From Crotalaria pallida (taxonomy: Eukaryota; Streptophyta; Magnoliopsida; Fabales; Fabaceae), in the NCBI GenBank assembly GCA_037953625.1, contig CM075655.1, positions 25,872,001 to 25,936,000 on the forward strand: 64,000 bases of DNA, written 5' to 3'. Position numbers and translations under genes: made by a program. Of the stretch, positions 45,734 through 58,558 are shown piece after piece (position 1 is the first letter of the stretch; each line of letters opens with the position of its first letter). The notes beneath the pieces were generated by a model that saw only the letters and a program-made list of their open reading frames with translations, was not told where the DNA came from and did no database searches.

Positions 45734-46469
45734 AAACCCTTATGCTGGGTAGCCCGATTTTTGCTGCTGATCTTGTCTTAATTTTTGTTTGATAACATTA
45801 TGCTGTGACTATTCTTCCTTTTGCTCGGTGTATCCGAGTGTTATATTTTGTTCTTTGATCTAAACTTCGTCACTTGTGATTTGTCTTCTGATCTTGTTTT
45901 ATTTGCTGTTCAACAAATGTTACTGTTGTTCGAGTGTTTTGACTTGTCTTTTAAAACTTCCTGTTGCTTTTGATTGCTTATCCCACATAGGCAAGTGTTA
46001 TATTATAACTCAAGTTTCCCTACTTGGTGTTTCCGAGCGTTATAACCGTTAAATGGATTCACGAAGTTCGTTAATAAAGATTGTGAGGAAGAACTCGGAT
46101 CGCCGACTTTAGGCGAAGCGGGACCCTCAGTCCGCGAAGTAAGGAAGGTTATTCCTGAGTTCGAGTGTTCTTTAAGTACGTTGTTAAACTCTCGAAAGGA
46201 GCTGTATCTCGATTTTGCTCGGTGGCAAGCCGAACAAAATGAGTCGTACGTGGTTTTACAATGTATATAGACAACGATATTTCAAAGAAGTATGGAACTT
46301 TTATTAATAAGAAAATACAAGGCTTGAACTGCTCAAAACTAAGAAATTCCTAAAGATTTGAACTGTAATCTAATGAAGGGTGTTATCCTTCGTTATTTAT
46401 TTCTAACTATTCTTGAGCAACAGTAAATAAACTAAACTATTCTTGAAATAAAGAAAACAAAATGAGAGC
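45734..46469. other. Non-coding gap between convergent ORFs of element A
   Basis: About 740 bp between the end of the antisense ORF and the end of pol. GTGTTATATT-like words recur and the sequence is AT-rich with ccgagtg words. No gene or terminator can be named. Confidence 0.5.
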
Positions 46470-47568
46470 TTAGCTGTAGTAAGCTCTGAGCTTGGCAGCG
46501 TTCCAACTGTTGTTGATATCCTTGCTCGAGAGAGTTTCCAACCTGTAGGCACCGGTTCCAGTCTTAGTCTTCACTCTATATGGACCTTCCCATTTTGGGC
46601 TCAGCTTTCCGACACCAGCATTTCCTTTACCAATATCTGCTAGGCGAAGGACCAAATCACCGACTTCAAAACTGCGCGGTTGGACCTTCTTGTTGTATTC
46701 CCGAGCCTGACGTTCTTCACCTTTCTTTCATAGGAAGCAGCAGCTTCTCGTATTTCGTCAACCAGTATGAATTCATCCGTGAGGAGAGTATCGTTGGTTT
46801 CAGAGGGACGTTCAAGCATCCTAAAGGGGGGGATTCTCTTTTCGATTGGAATGACTGTGTCACAGCCGTATGTAAATCGAAAAGGAGTCTCCCCAGTTGA
46901 AGAATGTATAGTTCTTCTATGTGACCATAGAACGCTCGGAAGTTTGTCTGCCATGTACCAGCTGCGCTGCCCAGTTTCTTCTTTATACCTTCCAAAATGG
47001 TTTTGTTTGCTGCTTTGGTCAGTCCATTGGTTTGCGGGTGTTCTACAGAACTGAAGTAGTGAATACTCCCGAGGTCAGCTGCCATTTCCTGAAAATGAGA
47101 GGCTGCGAATTGTGACCCATTATCAGTGACTATAGAATGGGGCACTCCGAACTGAGAGACTATTTCCTTTACAAAGAAAGATTGAATTCGAGCTGTAGTA
47201 ATTGTTGCTAATGGTGCTGCTTCAATCCACTTAGTAAAGTAGTCGATGGCTACAGCCGCATACTTCAGTTGTCCAGGAGCAGTGGGAAACTTTCCAATGA
47301 TGTCCATTCCCCACTGATAGAAAGGCCAGGGAGCTCCGAGGGAATGTAACTCTTCAGCGGGTCGTTGGTAAGTGTCACTGTGGAATTTACATTGAACACA
47401 TTTTTTGACATGTTCCATGGCGTCACTTTGCAATGTGGGCCAGAAGTATCCTGCTCGGATTACTTTCCGAGCTAGAGACTTCCCGCCCATATGATGGCTG
47501 CAGACTCCACCATGGATCTCTTCAAGGATTTCTTCAGCTTGAGAAGGATTGACACATCTGAGCATGGG
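46470..47568 (-). pseudogene. Integrase of element A (Tat lineage), frameshifted
   Basis: It starts just after a TAA (47569-47571) that separates it from RNase H. It has an HHCC-type finger (HGGVCSHHMGGKSLA, CVQCKFH) and a DDE core with WGMDIIG and VTDNGSQFAA. The usual catalytic Glu is Lys in HPQTNGLTKAANK (codon at 47014-47016). The frame shifts at about 46930-46950 and continues as SVLWSHRRTIHSSTGETPFR, with another shift before the C-terminal KWEGPYRVKTKTG at about 46560-46600, ending at 46470. The enzyme would not integrate DNA even if translated. Confidence 0.85.
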
Positions 47569-48570
47569 TTAGCCGAACTCTCTCTTATAAAGGATTCCAT
47601 TAAGAACTGTGTACTGAGCTGACTGTTGAATTAACTTACGAGCCTCTGCTTGATCTTGGGGGATGAAACTGTATTGCAAGTAAGTTAGTATTGGATCCAT
47701 CCATGATTGGGACAGAGATACCGTGAGGATGACACTTGGCTTTGGAATTGATTCTTGAATCAAAGTCTTGTTGTTTTCCGATCCCTTCGTGCTTGCAAGC
47801 TTAGATAGGATATCTGCTCGAGAGTTCGAATCTCTCGGAACATGGGAGATATCAAACTCCGAGAAATTGGAGGTTATTCGCTTTACTTCTTCAAGATACT
47901 TCTGCAAGATGGGCTCTTTAGCCGAATACTGCCCCTTAATCTGAGAGACCACTAACTGTGAATCACTGAATACCGAAACCCGAGTTGCACCAAGCTCCTG
48001 AACCATTTTGAGACCTACAAGGACTGCCTCGTATTCTGCCTGATTATTTGAAGTTTGGAATTCAAACTTCAACGAGTATTCCATGCTAAGTCCCTCGGGA
48101 TTTTCAATGATAACGCCAGCGCCAGCTCCTTTCCTGTTGGTTGAACCATCCACATATACTGACCATGAATCTTGAAGTGCATCCGAGGAAGACTCGGTAA
48201 ACTCAGTAACGAAGTCTGCAAGAACTTGGGACTTCATTGCCTTCCTCGGCTCATAGACGATATCAAACTCAGATAGCTCTACTAACCATGAAACCATTCT
48301 GCCAGCGAGGTTAGGCTTATGATGAACCTGCCTTAGGGGTTGAGCTGTTCTGACAATGACTCTATGAGCTTGGAAGTACTGTCTTAACCTCCGAGTGGAT
48401 ATTACCAAACAGTATGCAAGTTTTTCAAGTTTTTGGTACCGAAGCTCGGGTCCCTGAAGTGCTCGGCTGACAAAATAAATGGGGGCCTCAAGTCGAGGGT
48501 CCTCTCGTACCAACGCTGAACTGACCGCTGCATCGGCCACTGATAAGTAAAGAAAAAGGGGTTCACCGGG
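47569..48570 (-). pseudogene. RT end, RNase H and second (archaeal-type) RNase H of element A
   Basis: This frame is entered by a one-base shift from the upstream pol at about 48570. The first part is the gypsy RNase H (ADAAVSSALVRED, PIYFVSRALQGPELRYQ). It is followed by a second RNase H with SWSVYVDGSTNRKGAGAG, SNNQAEYEA, VFSDSQLVV and DSNSRADILSKLAS. Such dual RNase H is a hallmark of Tat elements. The catalytic-type acidic residues (D, E, D, D) are visible. It ends at TAA before the integrase. Confidence 0.88.
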
Positions 48571-51075
48571 AAGAGGGCTATTAAGGACCGGGGGCTATAG
48601 AGATAGTTTTTCAACTGAATGAAAGCTTGTTCACAATTATCATCCCAAAGGAAGTTTTTGTTTTTCCTAAGGAGCTGATACCATGGCAAAGCTTTTCGAG
48701 CGGCTTGTGATAGGAATCTGGAAAGGGCCGCCACCCGTCCTATAAGCTGCTGGACCTCTCTGAGACTGGTTGGACTTCTCATTTCTAGAATTGCTTTGCA
48801 CTTGTCTGGATTAACTTCAATGCCCCTCTCAGTTAGCATGAAACCGAAAAAGGAGCCGGCCGGGACTTCAAACACACATTTTTCAGGATTCAATCTCATG
48901 TTGTATTTCCTCACTCGACCCAATATTGTTTTGAGGTCTTGTGCATGGGTCTCTTGCTGTTTACTTTTTGAAATTATGTCATCAATGTAAACCTCCATGT
49001 TTGAGCCGATCATCCCTTGAAATACCTTGTTCATCATTCGCTGATAGGTGGCTCCCGCGTTCTTGAGTCCGAAAGGCACGACATTGGAACAATAGGTTGC
49101 CTTATCGGTTATAAATGCAGTTTTGTCTTGGTCGGGAGGGTACATGGGTATTTGGTTGTAACCTGAATAGGCGTCCATGAATGACAGTAGCTTATACCCG
49201 GCCGAATTGTCGACGAGCTTGTCAATGACGGGAAGTGGATATTGATCTTTTGGACATTCTTTGTTCAAGTCCATGTAATCAACGCACATTCTCCACTTCC
49301 TGTTGGGTTTTCTGACTAAGACGGTGTTTGCTAACCAGTTTGTATAGTCAATTTCCCGAATGAAGCCAGCTCGGAGTAACTCGGTGACTTTTTCCTCGAT
49401 AATAGCGGCCTTTTCAGCACTGACCTTTCTTTTGAGTTGCGCCACTGGTTTTGCCCCAGGAAGGATGCTCAACTTGTGGCAGATAAAATTTGGATCAATT
49501 CCCGGCATATCAGCCGAAGTCCATGCAAACAGATCCTTATTGGCGATCAGCAGAGCCGAAAGTTCAGCCTTGACATCCACCGGGAGATCTGAACCAATTT
49601 TTATTTGTCTGAGAGGATCATCCTTCAGCGTTAAAAACTCCCACTGTCCCTTTAGAGTCGGTCTGTTTTTGTTAGATTCAGTGCGCACATCAAGATCCGC
49701 CAAATTTATGTTACCTTTTCCGAGGGAAATCCTTTCCAAGCGGTCCTGGTCTCTGTTCTTGACCTTGCCCAAACTTGCGTTGTAGCACTTCCGAGCTGCT
49801 TCCTGCTCGGCCTTGACTGTGACCACCTTGTCATCCGTTCCAACAAACTTCATCGCCAAATGTACTGTTGATACTACTGCGCCGAATGCTTGTAAGAAAG
49901 TTCTTCCGAGGATGGCGTTGTAGGCAGCTGGGCAATCAACCACCAAAAACATAATTATTTCAGTTCGAGCCGAAGGTTGTTGACCGAGGGTAACAGGAAG
50001 TTGGATATAACCGCGAGGCTCAATGGTGTCCCCTGTGAATCCGATCAACTCCCCTTCAAACGGAGTGAGATTGCACTCCCTCAGTTTCAAGGCCTTAAAC
50101 AAGGGAAGGAACATTATATCAGCTGAGCTCCCTTGATCCACAAAAACACGTTTTACTTCATAATTTCCAATGAGAGTTGTGATGACCATGGGATCGTTGT
50201 GACCTGGAACATTTTTCGCCGACCTTTTGGAGATTGGTTTTTGACTTACGGCTAAGATTTGGTTGATGTATCTCTTTCTGTCTGCTTTTTTCTCTCTGCC
50301 CCCAGCAAACCCTCCGGCAATAGTATTTACTAAGAACTCATTGGTGGTTGGATTTGTCTCAGTGGCTGGGATAGGGTCTGTTTTTTGTCTACTTGAATTC
50401 TTGTCGTCTGGTGATCTGCTTCTTCGGCGCTTGGACCTTTCGGGGGAGTGTGATCTATTCCTGCCTCTTCGTCCTGCCGCATCTCTAATGTATTGTTGTA
50501 GCTTCCCATCTCTGATCATTTCTTCTATTAAATCCCTCAGCCAAATGCATTCGTCAGTCGTGTGTCCATATCCTTTGTGAAAGTCGCAATATGTAGACCT
50601 ATCACGCTGTGCGCCCTTTCTTAAAGACGGAGGTCTTTGGGCCGAGCTTAAGTCGGTCTGCATAATTTCCCGAAGGATCTGACTCCTAGGAACAGTCAGA
50701 GGAGTGTACTTCTGATATTTGTTCCATGGAGGTGGCCTTCGGTCACGATCATTTCTGTCCTGTCTACCGCCAAAACGTTTGTCACGTTTCTGTTTATTTT
50801 GACCTGGAGGGTCGGATCGCTGCCGATCGTCTCTGAATTTCTGACCTTTGTGGAATTCCTCTAAATTGATTAATTTATTTGATCGTTGTCTGAGCTCGGC
50901 CATGTCCTTCGGAGGTTTCCGGATTAGCGATTTTCGGAAATCCCCCGGCTGCAAACCTTGAGTAAACAATAACACGGCAACGCCTGGTTCTAGCCGTGGG
51001 ACCGAACTAGCCTCCGTATGGAAGCGTGATAAATAATCTTTCAAAGGTTCATCTTGTTTTTGGGTAACTGCAGCC
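48571..51075 (-). pseudogene. Gag (3' part), protease and reverse transcriptase of element A
   Basis: An open frame of roughly 840 codons. It begins inside gag, because element D removed the N-terminus at 51075/51076. Gag words include RFHTEASSVPRLEPGVAVLL, an Arg/Asp-rich segment and a knuckle-like CDFHKGYGHTTDEC of CHHC form. The protease has the Tat-style motif FVDQGSSADIMF (about 50110). RT has RKPNRKWRMCVDYMDLNK, FGLKNAGATYQRMM and the catalytic YIDDI near 48980. The frame is open throughout until the shift near 48570, so RT decayed less than the integrase. Confidence 0.88.
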
Positions 51076-52639
51076 TGTTGGAATAATTGGTGTAATTGGC
51101 GAGAATCACCCAAGAGGGGGGGGGGGGTGAATTGGGTGTTTATAAAACTTTGAAATTTAAACGCAATAAAACGTTCTTTGAGAAAATAACAGAGATTAAA
51201 ACGAGCGGAAGACTTAAAGAACGATTTAAAAACGTTTTTAAGAAATAAAACAAATTATTATTATATGAATATAGAAAATATAATATACACGGGATTGATT
51301 TAAAAAATCATTGCATAGAAAAGCAACAATCCTCGTGTGATATATATTAAAACTTGAAAATAGTTTTTATCCACGAAAATAATTTTAACACAATTTAAAC
51401 AAGCGGAAAATAAAAGATAAGGGATAGAAAATTGTACACCGGAGAATTTTATCCTGGTTCGGCAAACCCAGCCAACTCCAGTCCCCAAGCGACTCGCTTG
51501 AGCTTTTCACTAAGCCAAGACGCAACTGCGTCCCCAAGTACATCCAGAGCGCCCCGCAAGCTACTAGGAATCCCACCGTTCGCAAGGGACCTCGAAAACA
51601 AATAGCCTAACTACTAGGAATCCCACCGTTCGTATAGCGCTACCCAATACACAAGGGATATCTCACCCTATGAACGCGACACACGTTCAATCCTAAGGGA
51701 AAACACTCCTTAAACACTAAGGTTGTCACACCCCTTACAAAGATATGATTTTGCACGAAGGAATTTGTGCAACTAACAATTTGCTCTCTAATTAGAGCGG
51801 ATACAACAATAACATCCTATGGCAAAAATAATATTCTTAAGCAAAACCTAGAATAACTCTATATGATGATGATGATAAATTTTCTTCTCAAAAAATATTT
51901 CAAAGAAAATAGAGAAGAAGAGGAAGAAGAAGAAAAGATCACTTTTTCAAAAATGAAAACCATTTTAAAAGGAAGAAGAAGCAGCCAACAATCAATGCAA
52001 GATCATCCAGAAAAGGAAACAAATCATTCTGGGCATCATGTTTGATTTCAGCACGTTTTTCAAAATTTGAATAAAATAATCGATTACTTTGGTCATGATA
52101 ATCGATTACATGCTCTCAGGTTTTTCACAAAAGTTGCAGCATTGAAATATAATCGATTATTAGTTTCTGGTAATCGATTACTTACACCCAAATGACCAGT
52201 TCAAGGAAGTAATCTATTACAAGATCTTAAATAATCCATTACATTCTCTCTGGTTACAAGTTGCATTAAGTAATCGATTATGCCAGAAGGGTTAATCGAT
52301 TACTCCTTGTAAAAATAGATTTTCATGAAAAAGATTGTAACCAAAGGTTTTCGCAAAACATTTTTCACAAATAAAATCCTGGAGCAAAAGATTTATAAAA
52401 GACTTCTTCTAAGTTTTCCAAGAAAAACAAGATCATCATCACACAAGTTATAATCCTAAGTGCTTAAGAGTATTAACTGCCTTAAAAGGATTTCTAAGCC
52501 TAAAGCTAGATCTTCAATCTTGAAAACCGTCTTTGCAATATTCAATTGTACCTGAACCTGTTAAGCATATATCAATTGTGTTGTGTCATCATCAAAACAC
52601 TAAGAGGGAAACAAATGAGTTTCACACTCAGTTTCAACA
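51076..52639 (-). repeat. 3' LTR of element D (1564 bp)
   Basis: It starts TGTTGGAATAATTGG and ends TTTCAACA. A GC-rich block at 51440-51700 (ggttcggcaaacccagcc) matches that of element C. It holds four palindrome pairs at 52077-52302. A run of thirteen G at about 51115-51127 marks a likely polymorphic site. Confidence 0.85.
52077..52302. repeat. Four pairs of TAATCGATTA-type palindromes (D LTR)
   Basis: Starts are 52077/52099, 52150/52171, 52210/52232 and 52271/52293, giving spacings of 22, 21, 22 and 22 bp. The third pair has changed centres (TAATCTATTA, TAATCCATTA) but keeps its distance. Confidence 0.93.
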
Positions 52640-53113
52640 CTCCCCCTTTTTGATGATGACAAACACTACCTGCAAAACAGAGGTTAGTACGAATATAAAC
52701 ATTCAAAACAAATGGCTCTTTAAATACAAGAGAGCATCACAATAAAAATCAAGCTCATCATAAGCTCTTGAACAGAGCTCCCCCTGAATTCATGACATAT
52801 CATGAACTTAATCAACCTGTAACCTGTTCTCATGATTATGAACATCATAAAAATCTCATATTTCTCGATCAACCTGTTTTCTCCTTTTTCTCATTTTCTC
52901 CCCCTTTTGACATCATCAAAAAGGTGAAGAAGCATAAGAGAAATAGCATATGACAACGAATATAATTAACACACCAAGGGATAATATTGTCATAAGCATC
53001 AAACTGAATCCAAACAAGTCAAGAGAAAACCAAACTAAATCCAGGAACAGATAAAGGCATAAACAACGACAGTACTAGGGGGTTACAAGCATAAACATAA
53101 AATATCCAAATAT
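52640..53113 (-). other. Element D interior with multiple PPT-like tracts
   Basis: CTCCCCCTTTTTGATGATG at 52640, a second CTCCCCCTGAATTC near 52778 and CTCCCCCTTTTGACATCATC near 52899 read as GGGGGAG tracts on the minus strand. Repeated PPTs are a Sirevirus trait. No ORF is supported. Confidence 0.65.
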
Positions 53114-56100
53114 TGTAACAGCCCGATTTTCGTAAACCAAAATATTTACGTAAGGTTGCAAAAATTGAGGCCACATTTTTTTTTGTTACAACATTGTTGA
53201 AGTGATTGGAAAACATTATTGAAAAGCCTTAGGTGTTATCAACACCCTTTTTGCGAAAACCGAGTTGTACCAAAATCTTTCTTTTCATAAACACATTCGT
53301 ATCCAAAAAGCACTTTGTTCAACTCATCTTGATAGTTCTCAAAAACGTCATATGGGTTAATTTTGCATAAGGAAGTGCCTCACAAGTCAAATTAAAACTT
53401 AGCTTCATTACATAATGGCTCATGGCATCGGTAATCCTTAATTCAAAACACAAACGATAGACTAAAACATTATCCCTAACTCTTCCGGTCGTACACCCCC
53501 GGATGAGGCTTCTCTTTTCTCCTCGCATGCTTTCCTCATTCTCGAAAGTGAAGTCCCCTCTGTTGATACTTCCCTACTTTCGTTTAGACTTCGGCTCCCG
53601 TTCCTCTAGAGTGATGAACTCCTTGTAATGCTCCATCTGCCCGTTGCGATACCAGCAGCACCAATATAACAACGAACAAGAGAGAGTAAGCGATCCGAAC
53701 GACGAATCGTCGACGGTGTGGGATTACGATAGGCAAGATAGTAGGACCACACACAAACATACAGTGCAACACGCATACATAAAACACATCAAGCATATTA
53801 TTATCAACATAGTTATCTTATTTGCATTATTGTCCCCTTTTTTCCTTTCTTTCTTACATACGTTTCTCATGAACATTCTTTCTTTCTTCCACTCATTTAT
53901 TTCCTCTTCATGTCTATATTTATCTTTTTATTCACTCTTATTGCTTCACAACCTTCCATGCTTTGGGGATTTGTAAGATATCATCAAAGTATTCTTTTCG
54001 TTCTCGGCTATCACACACGTCTATATCTCCTCGGTCATCCACCCATCCTAGTCGGAAGCAAACAGGAGTACAGGACCTTTACCGTGCGGGGACGACAGCT
54101 GTCAACACAAATGGTCCCAGACCAGGAGGACTCAGCCTCAATCATATCAATTCAATAATCATGGCACACTGCCTCGTAGTGGCAAACTAAATGCCCCACT
54201 CCAGTCCCTCTCACTGTTCTCGATTTGCAATCTAGGGGGAGACAATATGTTTCTAGTGGGCCCGCAGAACTTACCACGGCATTAGACCCAGTCCCCACCA
54301 CGTTAGTGCGCCACTTATGGAGTTCGTTCTGCCCAGAAACATACTCTAGACTTCTTGACGTTTCACCGTCATCGTCCTCCCCTAATGCAATCTCGTCCTA
54401 AGTATCCGCAGATACTTATCGTTTCTTCCTCTCCACTACTTCACACTCTCATACCTCACCGCGTATGTCTTTTTAAGTCTTTTATCTTTTTAATTATCCT
54501 AAGGTCGGCCCGTCCTTCGTGCAACCCTTCAACGAGTCCCGACCACTTACTTGGCACAATCTTTCTCTCATCAAATCTCACATAGCACACAGCTGGGATC
54601 ACGTCACAATCTCAAATATTATTTCTCAGACTTTCTCAACATTCTCCATCTCTCACAATCATTTCATTTCCAAAATCTTTTCTCAAAACCATATTCTCAA
54701 AAACTATCTCAAAACAGCATTTACAACTTTCACAAATCCTTTGAAAAATCTCTTTTCAAAAAGAATCTTTTCTTTTCAAAAATCTCTTCCCAAAATCCTT
54801 TCAAAAAATCTCACTACAACCATTTTCATAAATTAATTTTCACAAACCTTTTTCAAAAACTGCTTTTCAAAAACCTTTTCAAAAGTATAACTTTGCTGGG
54901 GCGCTAATGGAGGAGCACGCTCAACTCAACGCTAGTCCCAGACTAAAACCAAAACCAAGGAGCCCAGCTCCACTCGGTTCACATTTATCACATCACTCTC
55001 CCCAGCTCTGGCTCATTCTCAACATTACCATCAAGTTATTCCCCAATCTCATTTCTTTCTTTCTTATTGTGTCTCATTACTTTCGCAACTCATTCCTTTC
55101 GCAACTCATTTCTTATTTCCGGATGTGACAGGCGTCCATCAGTATATTATTATTAATCAACTGTACTCAATTCCATCTTGCACAATTAAATAAACAATTG
55201 AATAAAAGCATGCTATCAATCACACAAACATCACACAACAACACTGTGGTCTTTGTCACATTCATATAAGTGGCCACACAATCAAACAATTGCCACTTAT
55301 ACTACTGACTCCAACCACTTAGTCCCGATCTTTGAGATGATACGGGACGTCCTAATAAATCACCTAAACACCACAGTGTCTTAGGATAGCTTCTCTCTCA
55401 CCTGAGGTCCAGCTATTTATTGGGTACCGTCACCTCGGATCCTTTGTGCTGCTGACTGCCCCAATCCCTCTTTCCTCTCAAAACGTGATCTCTTAGTTAC
55501 TTCAAACATGTTTTCATTTCTATTTTTCTTTGCATGTGCTTTCAAAATAATTTGGAATGAAAGAGAATCGCATACAAAAAGGCTTTTATGAGAATGATCA
55601 TGATCTTTTTGATTTTCAAAGGCTTGACCGAAACTCGTCACAAAAAAATCAATTGAAAAACTTAAATCTTTTATTTTCAAACACACATAAACTTAGATCA
55701 AGGCAAAACCATTTTGAAGGAATTTGTTTTTCCTTTACTTTCTCTTTAAAACCGTGACATGCAAGCTAAAACCAAGACTTTTTTAGCTAAAGAAAATCAC
55801 ATGCAAGACTAGAAATCAAAGCTATTGAAAATCAGGCAAGAATCACACCGTTTTCAAGATCACAACAATGATCAAAGATTTTTTTGAAAATGAAACCAAA
55901 GATCAAAGCTTAGAAAAATTCAAAGTCACAATCAAGACATTCCAACCACTTAGATCATCTTCAACACATATCAAACTAACATGCATGAGTTCTAAACAAA
56001 ATAAGAATCATCATAACCTAATTTTCTAGGCATGGCCGAATAATAATGTCCATGGTTTTAAGGTTCTACAAATTTGTGTAGCTCTTGAAAACTCAAGATC

Positions 56101-57291
56101 AAGGCTAAGGATTTACATATAAACATAGATCTACAAGAAAAATGGACATGCAATCAAAGGAACCTTACAAGACTTTAGAAAAATGAAAACTACTCCTAAC
56201 ACTTTATGATCTTCGAATAAACCAAAGAAAAGAGTAGATCTTCAACCACCTTCAATTGATCTTCAAGAGTCCTAAGGCTTTGGGCTTGATCTTCTTCCTC
56301 TCCTCCTCTTGAGGCTCACGGTTCTTCTCTCTCTCTATGTTTCTTTCTAAGAGTTTGATGATACTTTTAGAGTAAGTGTTTGGTTTGAATGAGAAATGTG
56401 AAGGAAATGAATTGGAAAGAACTAAGGTGTGAGTTTAAGTAGGTACACGAGCATTTCCTCTGAGGCCCTTGAATGCTTCGGCCAAGAGGTACAAATGAGA
56501 GGGAAATTTTGGCAACCTAAGAGTTTGCATGGGTGGAGTTTATCACTTCTAAGGAGACAAGGAGGAGTAGATTAAGGAACTAGGTTTCCTTGAGTTTGGT
56601 TACTCGTTGGTTTCCTAGTTAGGTTTTTCCCACACATCTAATTTGGTCATGGTTAGGATTTAATCAAGTTGGTTCCTAGTCTAATGCTTAGGAAATCCTA
56701 GGCTTGCACACACACATATACACGTGCCACACACACACACACACACTCACACAAGTTGCATGCATACCTACACGTATCACACACATATTCTATCATCCAT
56801 GCACTATCACACCCTTAGGCTAATTTAATTCCAAATATATGATCTTAAGTATATAGACATACACGTAGCACACCACACATACATGCATCATCTTTTTAAT
56901 TCCTTGATTAATTTGGGTTTTAGAACATCTAATCACCAATTCACATAATGATTCATAATATTTCAAGGAATCACATCCACACAATCACATATCAAATACA
57001 TATCAATTAACACATATTTTTAGAAAACAATCTCTTTCTTATGAAAATACCCGTGTTTAGACATCATCTTTTCTTTAAGACATAAAATCGTCCAACATAT
57101 AATTATTTCTCAAAATCCACTTTAAAACTCATGACATCATTTTATGAAACCCATTTCTTTAAAATCACTCGTTATCTTGAAAACGTTAATTAGGAATTTT
57201 ATTTAAGAAAGTATTCTTTCAAAAACACTTTTCTGGAAAATAAATCTCTTTAGTACTTTAATTCAATACGAGGAATTTGCGGGGTGTTACA
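53114..57291 (-). repeat. 3' LTR of element E (4178 bp)
   Basis: It starts TGTAACAGCCCG and ends GGGGTGTTACA next to a PPT at 57292. It is reverse-complementary in family terms to the solo LTR at 31766-38003. It includes a (CA)n run at about 56729-56750. No gene is supported; sense-strand frame 53584-53796 is discussed under the small conserved frame. Confidence 0.85.
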
Positions 57292-58558
57292 TTCTCCCCA
57301 ACTTAAAGATTTCTCGTCCCCGAGAAATTTGTTACGGATTGGGCAGCAGGGTACGAATTCCTTACATCACCTTGATTCTCATAAGAACACCTTCCTCTCA
57401 CTTCGTGATAGTACTCCTTTTTTCTGGTCTAATTCATCTTGCCGTGCCCCTCGTTTGTTGCTTCCAAACGAAGAAGTCGCACTCGCACAATCGCTTGCGT
57501 GTCGAATCGGGTCAAGTTCAACGGACTAACCGAAGAAGATGTTGCTCCCTTAATGGATCATCGTCACAGAAAGTCCAACCGTAGGTATGGACTTAGGGAA
57601 AATCAAACAGACAAAATTCACACATCACCAAAAGTAGGGGATGTTATTCTAAAAATCCCTAGATATTTACTATTTTCTACTGCTTCGGTTCTCACTAGCT
57701 CACAACAATCACTCCTTCCTTTAGTCCTTTTTCCTAACCCTAAGGTTTTGTCTATCATTTTCCTCACTTATGGGGTTCTGTTTCTACTTGGGTTTACTTA
57801 CTTCATCATACCACCCCACCAGGTTCCTTGAACTTCTCCTAAACAACAATTAAGCTTATCACCTTCACAGTCCAACCTTCTGTTTAAGGTGTATGGCATT
57901 TCTAATCCTCAAATTTCCTCAAGGTTTTCCTCTGATAACCGGTAATATACGCCTCCTTTCTCCCTTGTGACTCCCCAACTTTTATCAAACTTATCACTAA
58001 ATTCACTAATTCATTTAATCAACGTTAACCACAAATCCCCCATTAATAATTCGAGCCTAAGCTATCTAGGTAACTATGACGTTTTCAATTCTGCAATGCA
58101 AGTTAATAAATTCGGGGAAAAGATGGGTAAAGCTACGATTTGTTAGTAAGGCTTATGAAGAAGAGTTGGAATTTTTGCAATATGATAGTTTCTGTTGAAG
58201 CAATTCAACAAACACAGGGTTTCAGGGATATCATCCTATATCCGTAAAGGTAGGACTATCCCGGTATAAAGGACACACTAAGGTTAACAAGCTTAAGTCT
58301 AACAAGCACATTTAAACATTAAAAGGGTAGTGGTTCTCAATCATAGAATCTATTCACCATCTATGTCCTTAGCCACGGAACCACAGGTTCCCTAGACTAA
58401 TATAGCAGGCACTAAAACAGAATCCCTCATCTTAGAAAGGCGAGAATTTAATCCTACACTTCTATCCTTAGGCTAGCAAACACACAGAGTTACACAAACA
58501 AAGCATGTAAGCCCATGCTTAAGGCTACTATGGATTACCATAAGCTCTGATACCATTC
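57292..58558 (-). other. Interior of element E, non-coding
   Basis: A PPT (minus strand TAAGTTGGGGAGAA) lies at the left edge. No gag, protease or RT motif is seen in 1.27 kb. Open frames such as that at 57439-57831 on the plus strand lie antisense to the element and look accidental. The region's small size with long LTRs is the LARD pattern. Confidence 0.65.
58544..58555 (-). promoter_or_regulatory. Primer binding site of element E
   Basis: The minus strand reads TGGTATCAGAGC, three bases from the LTR start at 58559. Confidence 0.88.

Larger units (their letters stand above)
19778..51075 (-). mobile_element. Element A: Tat-lineage Ty3/gypsy element, interrupted and partial
   Basis: Visible pieces are 19778-21146 and 44987-51075. 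The minus strand carries gag-PR-RT-RNaseH-second RNaseH-INT. Downstream of pol, on the opposite strand, is an extra ORF. Dual RNase H and an additional, often antisense ORF are known traits of Tat-lineage elements. It is cut by element B (TSD GCCTC) in the extra ORF, by the Athila-like element at 19777/19778 and by element D in gag at 51075/51076. Neither LTR of A is recognised in the window. Multiple stops and frameshifts show that it is dead. Confidence 0.8.
51076..53113 (-). mobile_element. Element D: Sirevirus-like Ty1/copia element, 3' part
   Basis: A 3' LTR (51076-52639) is followed on its right by a PPT and about 470 bp of interior, then cut by element E at 53114. The five bases before the LTR are CAGCC; the matching TSD copy would lie beyond E and is not found in the window. 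LTR start, GC-rich block and PPT resemble element C, so both belong to related families. Confidence 0.82.

Noticed and set aside
57439..57831. 130-codon plus-strand frame inside element E
   Set aside because: Antisense to the element, no domain, composition like the flanking non-coding sequence.
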